From: an uncultured Collinsella sp.
GTDB taxonomy: Bacteria > Actinomycetota > Coriobacteriia > Coriobacteriales > Coriobacteriaceae
Direction of reading: 5' to 3'
Length of the DNA: 7,912 bases
Assembly (NCBI GenBank): GCA_900757505.1
Contig: CAAEOE010000090.1
Span: forward strand, 1 to 7,912
The notes below the pieces were generated by a model that saw only the letters and a list, made by a program, of their open reading frames with translations, was not told the origin of the DNA and made no database searches. Shown here in pieces: positions 1 through 6,154 of the stretch (within the stretch, counting starts at the first letter, position 1; every line of letters begins with the position of its first letter). The position numbers were made by a program, and so were the translations under genes.

Positions 1-60
1 CAGCGCCTCCTCGGCACGGTTCTTGACCTGGCGATCTACGCGAACGTTCACCTGCGCCAT
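1..60 (-). CDS. RelB/DinJ family antitoxin, N-terminal fragment (runs off left edge)
   Basis: Twenty codons are visible, beginning MAQVNVRVDRQVKNRAEEAL. This is the characteristic N-terminus of RelB/DinJ type II antitoxins: an NVRVD beta strand that forms the ribbon of a ribbon-helix-helix DNA-binding domain, followed by a helix starting K-x-R-A-E. In this family the antitoxin neutralises a RelE/YafQ-type ribonuclease and represses its own operon. The toxin gene would lie beyond the left edge and is not seen. The start is ambiguous. The ATG at 58-60 matches the usual family start but has no clear ribosome binding site. An in-frame GTG at 76-78 would add six residues (GTG plus GAVSG) and sits 10 nt after AAGGGGG (89-95). 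A promoter and repeated GCTAGC boxes upstream (see separate entries) fit autoregulation. The family call is quite secure despite the short fragment. Confidence 0.8.
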   Translation of the reverse strand, partial: MAQVNVRVDRQVKNRAEEAL

Positions 61-100
61 GCCGCTAACAGCACCCACGTCGATCCCGCCCCCTTCAATT

Positions 101-137
101 GCTAGCTATGCTAGCACCACTATATAGAGAAGCTAGC
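101..137. promoter_or_regulatory. Three GCTAGC boxes: candidate antitoxin operator
   Basis: The palindrome GCTAGC occurs at 101-106, 110-115 and 132-137. The last two extend to an 8-base direct repeat, GCTAGCAC (110-117 and 132-139). One box lies in the spacer between -35 and -10 and the other two lie around and just after the predicted transcription start, where a bound protein would block RNA polymerase. Ribbon-helix-helix antitoxins usually bind short repeated palindromes over their own promoter, so the antitoxin encoded here is the obvious candidate ligand. Binding is inferred from position and symmetry only. Confidence 0.5.
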
Positions 138-147
138 ACTTGGTCAA
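119..147 (-). promoter_or_regulatory. Sigma-70-type promoter of the antitoxin operon
   Basis: Read on the minus strand, TTGACC (142-147) and TATAGT (119-124) are separated by exactly 17 bases, which is close to the housekeeping consensus. Transcription would begin near 112, giving a leader of about 34 nt to the GTG at 78 or about 52 nt to the ATG at 60. The promoter starts only five bases past the end of the preceding gene's terminator (152-197), so the unit is insulated from the ATPase operon. Confidence 0.7.
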
Positions 148-151
148 ACGC

Positions 152-197
152 AAAAGGCCTGCGCCCGGACGACACCGATGCCGTCTGGGCGCAGGCC
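152..197 (-). terminator. Intrinsic terminator of the P-type ATPase operon
   Basis: A 16-bp stem (156-171 with 182-197, one G-T wobble) has a 10-base loop (172-181). On the minus strand it is followed by TTTT (152-155). It begins 24 bases after the ATPase stop codon and is very GC-rich. The T run is short, but position and stem strength support termination. Confidence 0.75.
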
Positions 198-221
198 AGA
201 TAACGTGGGCGAACACGTCTG

Positions 222-2297
222 CTAACGCAGGTAAGCCTTCGCGTTGCTCAGGCTGTAGGCAATCGTCGAGCCGTTGTGCAGCAGTGACGACGTCTGCGGG
301 GTAATCGCGCCGGTAATACCCAATGCCAACAGCGCCGAGTTGGTGAGCATCACCTTAGAGTAGGAGCTCGTCAGACGATCAATGAGGCCCTGGCTCATGC
401 GGCGCAAACGCACGATCGCGGCCAGATCCGTGTCGGTCAGGATGATATCGGCGACCTCCTTGGCGATGTCGCTTCCGCCACCCATTGCCAGCCCCACGTC
501 GGCCAAACCGAGTGCCGGCGAATCGTTGACGCCGTCGCCCACCATGGCAACGTGGCGCCCCTCACTCTTAATGCGCTCCACATAGGCGTACTTGTCCTCG
601 GGCAGCAGCTCGGCCTTAAACTCGTCGACACCCGCCTCGCGCGCAATGCGCTCGGCCGTGCGCTCCGAATCGCCCGTGAGCATAACGACATGCTTGACGC
701 CCAGCGCATGTAGGTCGGCGATGGCCTCACGGACGCCGGGCTTGAGCGGATCCTCGATGCCGAGCACGCCGACGACCTTGCCGTCGACCGCCAGATACAG
801 CGGCGACAGGCCTTGCATCTGGAGCTCGATTTGCTCCTTGATGTCGGACTCGAGCTGCGCACCCTCGTCCTCAAATATAAAGTGCGCCGAACCGATAATG
901 GCGCGACGCCCCTCGATGGACGAAGCGATGCCGTGCGCCACGATGTACTCGACCGCGGCATGGCGCTCGCGGTGCTCGAGCCCGCGCTCGAGGGCGGCGT
1001 TGACCACGGCACGCGCCACCGGATGCGGGAAATGCTCCTCCAAGCAAGCGGAAAGGCGCAGGACCTCGTCCTCGCTCCAGCCGTCGGTCGTCAGCACGCA
1101 AGCCAGGCGCGGCTGCGCCTCGGTGAGCGTGCCAGTCTTATCAAACACAATGGTGTCGGCCTTGGCAAACGACTCAAAGTACTTTGCGCCCTTGACCATG
1201 ACGCCCATCTTGGCAGCATCGCTCATAGCGGTCATGACGGCGACGGAACCCGTGAGCTTGAGTGCGCACGAGTAGTCGACCATCAGCGCCGCCGAGGTCT
1301 TGATAAGGCTGCGCGTGGTGAGCGCAACCAGGCCCGCGAGCAGGAAGTTCCACGGGACGATCTTGTTGGCGAGGTCCTCCATATGCGACTGGCCCTCGGA
1401 TTTGAGCGAGTCGGCCGTCTGCACGAGCGAGACGATCGAGCGCAGTTTGGTCTGCGCCGTGTTGGCGCGCACGCGCACCAAGATGCTGCCGTCTTCCACG
1501 ACGGTACCGGCGAACACGTCGTCGCCCACGCTGCGCTCAACGGCCAGCGGCTCGCCGGTCAGGGTCGCCTGGTTGACCATAGCGCTCCCCTGCTCGACGA
1601 CACCGTCGATGCAAATGGACATGCCAGTGCGCACGGCCACCAAGTCGCCGGGCTCAAGCTCGGTGGCGGCAACGCTTACCTCGGTATCGCCGACGACCTT
1701 TTGCGCCTTGTCGGGTACATCGAGCAGCGAGTTGATGAGCTCGTTTTCGCTCATGGCGCGGGTGTAGTCCTCGAGCAGCTCGCCCACGTTGAGCAGGAAC
1801 ATTGTCTGGCCCGCGGTGTCGACATCACGCTTGACGAACGAAATGCCGATGGCCGAAGCGTCGAGCACGGGAACGGTCAGGCGCGGCTGCGCCAGCTCAT
1901 GAAGGGCAGCGCGCAAAAATGCCATGTAACCGGCCACGACAAACACCGCACGCAGGGGCGTGGGCAAAAACCATCGGCGCGCATAGTGGGCGCCGACAAG
2001 CGTGGCAAGATCCATAACGAGCTTGTGCTTGCGCGGCTCAAGCTGCATCACGTAACCCGTCTTTGCGTCGGCAATGGCCTGAGCGTCGAGCGCACCGACG
2101 GCGGCCAGCACGGCATCGCGACACGGCTCGTCATATTCGAGCGCTAACTGGCCAATACGGCCATAGACGCGTACCTTGTGCACGCCGTCGATATCGCCGC
2201 TGAGCTTAAGAAGTGCATCGAGATCGCTCTCTGGCACAGGACCCGCCAATTGAAGACGGGTCCTGCCGGGGATCTCGCTGATAATCGAGAATCTCAT
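222..2297 (-). CDS. Heavy-metal-translocating P1B-type ATPase, divergent metal motif
   Basis: This 691-residue membrane protein should use ATP to move a transition metal ion across the cytoplasmic membrane, probably outward. Visible landmarks in order are: a divergent HMA-like N-terminal domain (about 1-90, starting ISEIPGRTRLQL) with no CxxC metal motif; membrane segments at about 111-135 and 141-156; the actuator loop TLTGEP (245-250); membrane segments at about 317-328 and 334-354, the latter holding Y-S-C-A-L-K (342-347); the phosphorylation motif DKTGT (D386); the HP dipeptide typical of P1B pumps (425-426); TGDS (541-544); the hinge GDGVND (587-592); and a C-terminal membrane segment (about 646-665). 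All catalytic ATPase motifs are intact, so the pump should be active. Y-S-C stands where most P1B pumps have CPC, SPC or TPC, so substrate assignment by motif is not possible. It starts 18 nt after the small membrane protein gene and the two are probably co-transcribed. No gene symbol is justified. Confidence 0.93.
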   Translation of the reverse strand: MRFSIISEIPGRTRLQLAGPVPESDLDALLKLSGDIDGVHKVRVYGRIGQLALEYDEPCRDAVLAAVGALDAQAIADAKTGYVMQLEPRKHKLVMDLATLVGAHYARRWFLPTPLRAVFVVAGYMAFLRAALHELAQPRLTVPVLDASAIGISFVKRDVDTAGQTMFLLNVGELLEDYTRAMSENELINSLLDVPDKAQKVVGDTEVSVAATELEPGDLVAVRTGMSICIDGVVEQGSAMVNQATLTGEPLAVERSVGDDVFAGTVVEDGSILVRVRANTAQTKLRSIVSLVQTADSLKSEGQSHMEDLANKIVPWNFLLAGLVALTTRSLIKTSAALMVDYSCALKLTGSVAVMTAMSDAAKMGVMVKGAKYFESFAKADTIVFDKTGTLTEAQPRLACVLTTDGWSEDEVLRLSACLEEHFPHPVARAVVNAALERGLEHRERHAAVEYIVAHGIASSIEGRRAIIGSAHFIFEDEGAQLESDIKEQIELQMQGLSPLYLAVDGKVVGVLGIEDPLKPGVREAIADLHALGVKHVVMLTGDSERTAERIAREAGVDEFKAELLPEDKYAYVERIKSEGRHVAMVGDGVNDSPALGLADVGLAMGGGSDIAKEVADIILTDTDLAAIVRLRRMSQGLIDRLTSSYSKVMLTNSALLALGITGAITPQTSSLLHNGSTIAYSLSNAKAYLR

Positions 2298-2315
2298 AGT
2301 TTGTGCCTGGGAGCG

Positions 2316-2561
2316 TTACTCTGCTGCCTCGTCAGCAGCGGCCTCGCTCTGGGTGATGTAGGCCGCCTCGGCAACCATGTCGTCGACATTAGCCTTGGCC
2401 TGCTCGACCATGTCCTGGTAGCCGTTCTTGATGCGCATGCCGCACGCGATACCCTGCACGCAGGCGTTCTTTACCGGAGCGCTGGTAAGCAGCTTGATGC
2501 CGGCCGTGCCAAGCAGAAAACCGCCACCGACAAGCAGGGTATTGAACGTCGACTTCTTCAT
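2316..2561 (-). CDS. Small membrane protein, DUF6110-like, possible ATPase scaffold
   Basis: The product is 81 residues. The start is the ATG at 2559-2561, preceded by GGGAG seven bases upstream; a longer frame reaching 2609 has no comparable site. The protein has a short basic N-terminus (MKK), one hydrophobic, glycine-rich membrane segment (about 6-25), a conserved-looking block S-A-P-V-K-N-A-C-V (27-35) and G-M-R (41-43), an amphipathic helix reaching D-D-M-V-A-E-A (60-66), and an acidic, alanine-rich tail ending DEAAE. Its two cysteines are C34 and C40. From memory this pattern fits DUF6110 proteins of Firmicutes and Actinobacteria, which are found beside metal P-type ATPases. It also resembles mycobacterial DUF1490/PacL proteins, which form membrane platforms with their ATPases. 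The His-rich metal-binding tail of PacL1 is absent here. The ATPase gene begins 18 nt downstream, so a partner or chaperone role is inferred. Confidence 0.8.
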   Translation of the reverse strand: MKKSTFNTLLVGGGFLLGTAGIKLLTSAPVKNACVQGIACGMRIKNGYQDMVEQAKANVDDMVAEAAYITQSEAAADEAAE

Positions 2562-2648
2562 GTTGCTTCTCCCTTTTGCCGCATTGGACGCGGCACGGTG
2601 CCTCAGCACTCGAGTTCATTAGTTAGCTCGAACACACTTTTGGAAAAG

Positions 2649-2677
2649 AGTTTAGTTTATCTAACTATTAAGTTCAA
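2649..2677 (-). promoter_or_regulatory. Promoter and candidate operator of the small protein/ATPase operon
   Basis: On the minus strand TTGAAC (2672-2677) and TAAACT (2649-2654) are separated by 17 bases, a plausible housekeeping promoter. A perfect inverted repeat TAGTT-N5-AACTA (2653-2657 and 2663-2667) fills most of the spacer, an ideal place for a repressor. Related words occur on both sides: TTAGTTAG (2619-2626) and GGTTAAC (2682-2688). The TTAG/CTAA half-sites faintly recall DtxR/IdeR metal-regulator boxes, but the match to that consensus is only partial, so the regulator is unknown. The leader to the ATG at 2561 would be about 80 nt. Confidence 0.5.
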
Positions 2678-2745
2678 CAAAGGTTAACTTTTTGGAAATC
2701 TTAGAACGCGGTGTGACCAAGGAACCGCCCCGGCGCCACATCCAC

Positions 2746-2775
2746 AAAAAATGAGGGCGCCAACGGCGCCCTCAT
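2746..2775 (-). terminator. Intrinsic terminator of the gatCAB operon
   Basis: A perfect 11-bp stem (2751-2761 with 2765-2775, core GAGGGCGCC) closed by a 3-base loop is followed on the minus strand by TTTTTT (2746-2751). It is the strongest terminator in the window. It lies about 190 bases after the gatB stop, so the long inverted repeat at 2825-2960 is carried in the 3' untranslated region of the gat transcript. Confidence 0.88.
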
Positions 2776-2824
2776 TCACCAAATTCAATTCAGCCCCGCC
2801 TGACCCGAACGGCCGAGTCGTCAC

Positions 2825-2960
2825 GGAACCGAGGGGCCGGGCGCAGGGCCTTGCCTCTCAATGAGTTCCGCACGAACAGGAGGCGCCAGTGGCGCCTCCG
2901 TCGTGAGTCAGGACTGTCCGAAATTGAGAGGCAAGGCCCTGCGCCCGGCCCCTCGGTTCC
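2825..2960. repeat. 38-bp perfect inverted repeat around a nested hairpin
   Basis: Left arm 2825-2862 and right arm 2923-2960 are exact reverse complements over all 38 bases (left arm begins GGAACCGAGGGGCCGG). The 60-base centre (2863-2922) contains a second perfect hairpin of 9 bp with a 3-base loop, GGAGGCGCC-AGT-GGCGCCTCC (2879-2899). The right arm ends three bases from the gatB stop codon. Neither strand has a T run after any stem, so it is not a classical terminator. In RNA it would fold into one long rod. No duplicated target site is visible at the edges. A MITE-like insertion, a 3'-end protective structure or a recombination target are all possible. Confidence 0.9.
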
Positions 2961-2963
2961 CGC

Positions 2964-4640
2964 TTACGAGAGCGACGTTCTCAGCAACTCGTTGAAGAGT
3001 TTCGGGTTGCCCTTGCCGCGGCTCGCCTTCATGCACTGGCCCACCAAAAAGCCGATGACCTTCTGGTTGCCGTCACGATACTGCTGCGCCTGATCGGCAC
3101 AGTTAGCCAGTACCTCGTCCACAATCGGCTGCAGCGCGCCGGCATCGCTTACCTGACGCATACCGCACTCGTCGACGATCTTGTTGGGGTCGTCGCCGGT
3201 CTGGGCCATGGCCTCAAAGACCTCGTGCGCCTGGTTGGAGCTGATGGCATCGGTCGCCAGCAGCTTGGCAAGGGCTGCCACCTGAGCCGGTGCAATACCG
3301 GACTCGGCCAGCGTGACGCCCGCACCCTTAAGATAGGCGATCATCTCGTTCACCAGCAGGTTCGCGACCGTCTGGGCCTCCTTGCCAGCCATACCGGCAG
3401 CGGCGGCCTCAAAGAACTCGGCAAACTCCGGGTCGCCGGCGATCTGCTCGGCATCGGCCGTCTTAATGCCAAAGTCGGCCTCAAAACGGGCGCGCTTGGC
3501 ATCGGGCAGCTCGGGGATCTCGCCACGGCAACGGTCGATGAACTCGTCGTCCAGATCGAACGGCGCCAGATCGGGGTCGGGGAACAGGCGATAGTCGTCG
3601 GCCGTTTCCTTCACACGCATGACCACGGTGCGCTTGCGGCTGGGCTCCCAGTGGCGGGTCTCCTGATAAATGATGCCGCCCTCCTCGAGCACCTCGGCCT
3701 GGCGGCAAATCTCGTAGGCAAGGCCGTCATGCAGGCTCTTAAACGAGTTGAGGTTCTTGAGCTCGGTCTTGGTGCCCAGCTTGGTCTCGCCACGGCGACG
3801 CAGCGACACGTTGCCGTCGCAGCGCATGGAACCCTTCTCCATGGAGCAATCCGAAATGCCCAGCGTCACAAAGATGCGACGGAGCTTCTCCATAAACAGG
3901 CGAGCCTCCTCGGGCGTACGCAAGTCGGGCTCGGTCACGAGCTCAATCAAAGGCGTGCCGCAGCGGTTGTAGTCGACGAGCGACTCGGCCGCGGCGGTAA
4001 TGCGGCCCTCGGCACCGCCCACGTGCACCATCTTGGCTGCGTCCTCCTCCATGTGGATGCGCAGGATGCGGATGGGCACCGTGTAGGAACCGTCCTCGCG
4101 ACGCTCGGGCATCTGCAGGTTGGACGCGTCGTAGCTGGCCAGGTGGCCGGCACGTTGATTGCCCTCGCGCATGGTAGAGGACATGGACGTGGACAGGCCC
4201 TCGGCATTGGCAGAGGCGCTCGCCAGGCTCTGGGCCTCGGCCTCACCAAACGCGCAGTCGGGGCGCTCGGCGGCGCCGCGACCGGTCACATCCAGATCAA
4301 GGTGACCGTACATGGCAAAGGCGACCGGACCCTGCGTGGTCTGGAAGTTCTTGGCCATATCGGGATAAAAGTAGTGCTTGCGATAGAACATCGAGTGGCG
4401 CTGGATCTCGCAGTTGGTGGCGAGGCCGGCCTTGACGATGCTCTCGATGGCGCGCTTGTTGGGCACCGGCAGGGCGCCGGGCAGGCCCAGGCACACCGGG
4501 CACACGTTGGCGTTGGGCTCGTCATCGTGGCTGAGCTTGCAGTTGCAGAACATCTTGGTATCGAGTGCGGTGAGCTCGGTATGGATCTCCAGGCCGATCA
4601 CGGCCTCCCAATCCTGCAGGACCTCGGAAAGCTCCTTCAT
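2964..4640 (-). CDS. gatB: Asp-tRNA(Asn)/Glu-tRNA(Gln) amidotransferase subunit B
   Basis: GatB binds mischarged Glu-tRNA(Gln) or Asp-tRNA(Asn), activates the acyl group with ATP, and accepts ammonia channelled from GatA. Visible signatures are VIGLEIHTEL (14-23); a zinc-type CxC...CxxC set (C32, C34, C47, C50) followed by LGLPGALPVPN; YFYPDMAKN (90-98); HMEEDAAK (196-203); GTPLIELVTEPD (228-239); the MRCDGNVSLR block (272-281) and ELKNLNSF (293-300). A C-terminal GatB/YqeY helical tRNA-binding domain (about 405-555) ends in FLVGQCMKASRGKGNP. At 558 residues it is some 50-80 longer than common bacterial GatB (about 475-510, from memory). The excess falls in an Ala/Ser-rich stretch at about 121-186. 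The ATG shares one base with the gatA stop (TAATG), and GGGAGG lies just upstream inside gatA, indicating translational coupling. Confidence 0.97.
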   Translation of the reverse strand: MKELSEVLQDWEAVIGLEIHTELTALDTKMFCNCKLSHDDEPNANVCPVCLGLPGALPVPNKRAIESIVKAGLATNCEIQRHSMFYRKHYFYPDMAKNFQTTQGPVAFAMYGHLDLDVTGRGAAERPDCAFGEAEAQSLASASANAEGLSTSMSSTMREGNQRAGHLASYDASNLQMPERREDGSYTVPIRILRIHMEEDAAKMVHVGGAEGRITAAAESLVDYNRCGTPLIELVTEPDLRTPEEARLFMEKLRRIFVTLGISDCSMEKGSMRCDGNVSLRRRGETKLGTKTELKNLNSFKSLHDGLAYEICRQAEVLEEGGIIYQETRHWEPSRKRTVVMRVKETADDYRLFPDPDLAPFDLDDEFIDRCRGEIPELPDAKRARFEADFGIKTADAEQIAGDPEFAEFFEAAAAGMAGKEAQTVANLLVNEMIAYLKGAGVTLAESGIAPAQVAALAKLLATDAISSNQAHEVFEAMAQTGDDPNKIVDECGMRQVSDAGALQPIVDEVLANCADQAQQYRDGNQKVIGFLVGQCMKASRGKGNPKLFNELLRTSLS

Positions 4641-6154
4641 TACAGCTCGCCTCCCTTCCCGGCAAAATCGGGCGCGACGGAAAGCGCGGGCGCACCCGTA
4701 GCGGCATCGGCAAAGCCGTGCTCCAGGGCGCGGGCAAACGTGAGCAGCTGACGGTCCTTAAACGCCGGACCCACCAGCTGGGCAGAAACAGGCAGCTGAG
4801 TATCCTCGCCTAGGCCCAGCGGCACCGAGATACCGCCGTTGCCGCAAATGTTGAGCGAGATGGTGTACAGGTCGGAGAGGTACATCTGTGTGGGATCGCT
4901 GATCTCGCCAAACTTAAAGGCCGTACGCGGCGAGGAGGGCATGAGGATGGTGTCCACCTTGGCATACGCGGCGTCGTAGTCCTGCGTGATGAGCGTGCGG
5001 GCCTTTTGCGCGGCGTAGTAGTACTTGTCATACACGCCCGAGCTCAGCAGGTAGGCGCCGAGCATCTGACGGCGCTTGGCCTCGGCGCCAAAGCCGTGGG
5101 CGCGCGACAGCGAGCTCTGATCGGACAGGTTGGCGCAGCCCTCCTCCTGATAGCCGTAGCGAATGCCGTCAAAACGGGCCAGGTTGGAGAACGCCTCGGC
5201 CGGGCCGATGACGTAGTAGGCGGCGATGGCGGCATCCAGGTGCGGCAGGTCGACCTCGACCAGTTCGGCGCCCTGATTCTGCAGCTCCTGGGCGGCGCGC
5301 TGAACAGCGGCCTTGACCTCGGGCGTCAGGCCCTCGGCCTCCATAAACGCGGGAATGATGCCCACGCGCTTACCCTCGATACTGTCGTTGAGATGCTCGG
5401 TAAAGTCGACGGCGCAATCCTGGCTGGTGCAGTCGTACGGATCGTGGCCCGCGCCGGTAAGCGCGTTCATGGCCAGCGCGACATCCTCGACCGTGCGGCC
5501 AAAGGGGCCCACCTGGTCGAGCGACGAGCCAAAGGCAACTACGCCGTAACGGCTCACGGCGCCATACGTGGGCTTAAAGCCCACCACGCCGCACAGCGAC
5601 GCCGGCTGGCGAATGGAGCCGCCGGTGTCCGAGCCCAGCGAGAGCGCGACCTCGCCCGCGGCGACGGCGGCAGCGGAGCCGCCCGAGGAGCCGCCGGGCA
5701 CGCGTTCGGTATCCCAGGGGTTGTTGGTGCGGTGGAACGCCGAGCTCTCGGTGGAGCTGCCAAAGGCAAACTCATCCATGTTGGCCTTGCCCATGGGCAG
5801 GCAGCCGGCGTCGAGCATGCGCTGGACACAGGTGGCGGTGTAGACGCTCTGGTAGTCCTCGAGCATGCGGGAAGCGCAGGTGGTGCGCGTGCCCACGAGG
5901 TTCATGTTGTCCTTAATGGCCAGCGGCACGCCCGCGAGCGGGGGCAGCGGCTTTCCGGCGGCACGGTCGGCATCCACACGCGCGGCGGCCTCGAGCGCAA
6001 GCTCGGGCGCCACCTGCAGGAATGCCTGGACCCCGCCCTCGCGCGCCTCGATGGCGGCAAGGGAGGCCTGGGCCACCTCGGTAGCGGTAAAGTCGCCGGC
6101 GGCAACGCCCGCGGCGATCTGGGCGGCGGTAAGGGAATCGAAGCTTAGCGCCAT
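4640..6154 (-). CDS. gatA: Asp-tRNA(Asn)/Glu-tRNA(Gln) amidotransferase subunit A
   Basis: GatA is the glutaminase of the GatCAB complex: it hydrolyses glutamine and feeds ammonia to GatB. The 504-residue product shows the amidase-signature triad. Lys81 lies in LAIKDN, the cis-Ser is Ser156 in VPGGSSGGSAA, and the nucleophile Ser180 lies in GSDTGGSIRQPA. These sit two positions after the equivalents recalled for the S. aureus enzyme (K79, S154, S178), so the core is collinear. Other family blocks are MGKANMDEFAFGSS (121-134), GFKPTYGAVSRYGV (192-205), SLDQVGPF (211-218) and the C-terminal NICGNGGISVPLG (435-447). The start ATG shares a base with the gatC stop (TAATG), preceded by GGGGGAGA at the end of gatC. 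The length is slightly above the usual 480-490, and no key residue is missing. Confidence 0.98.
   Translation of the reverse strand: MALSFDSLTAAQIAAGVAAGDFTATEVAQASLAAIEAREGGVQAFLQVAPELALEAAARVDADRAAGKPLPPLAGVPLAIKDNMNLVGTRTTCASRMLEDYQSVYTATCVQRMLDAGCLPMGKANMDEFAFGSSTESSAFHRTNNPWDTERVPGGSSGGSAAAVAAGEVALSLGSDTGGSIRQPASLCGVVGFKPTYGAVSRYGVVAFGSSLDQVGPFGRTVEDVALAMNALTGAGHDPYDCTSQDCAVDFTEHLNDSIEGKRVGIIPAFMEAEGLTPEVKAAVQRAAQELQNQGAELVEVDLPHLDAAIAAYYVIGPAEAFSNLARFDGIRYGYQEEGCANLSDQSSLSRAHGFGAEAKRRQMLGAYLLSSGVYDKYYYAAQKARTLITQDYDAAYAKVDTILMPSSPRTAFKFGEISDPTQMYLSDLYTISLNICGNGGISVPLGLGEDTQLPVSAQLVGPAFKDRQLLTFARALEHGFADAATGAPALSVAPDFAGKGGEL

Noticed and set aside
203..218. Small ACGTG/CACGT inverted repeat after the ATPase stop
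   Set aside because: It has only five base pairs with a six-base loop, which is expected by chance and redundant beside the strong terminator.
813..2147. Long plus-strand open frame (444 codons) opposite the ATPase gene
   Set aside because: It is antisense to a gene with intact P-type ATPase motifs. The translation is rich in His, Gly, Arg and Gln with no family pattern, as expected for the complement of GC-rich coding DNA.
2562..2609. 16-residue N-terminal extension of the DUF6110-like protein
   Set aside because: The downstream ATG at 2561 has GGGAG at ideal spacing and gives an MKK start directly before the membrane helix; the extension has no such site and would put Arg-rich sequence before it.
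2825..2960. Complete insertion sequence bounded by 38-bp terminal repeats
   Set aside because: The centre is only 60 bases, encodes no transposase, and no target-site duplication is visible at the edges. A non-autonomous element remains possible and is discussed as a finding.
2851..3093. 80-codon plus-strand frame running through the inverted repeat into gatB
   Set aside because: Its start is inside the left repeat arm and the rest is antisense to gatB. There is no ribosome site of note and no family resemblance.
3225..4751. Plus-strand open frame of 508 codons opposite gatB and the gatA end
   Set aside because: It is an antisense shadow of gatB caused by GC-rich codon structure; its Gly/His/Leu-rich translation has no recognisable domain.
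5006..6148. Plus-strand open frame of 380 codons opposite gatA
   Set aside because: It is antisense to the complete gatA gene, has a low-complexity Gly/Ala/Arg-rich translation and no plausible family.
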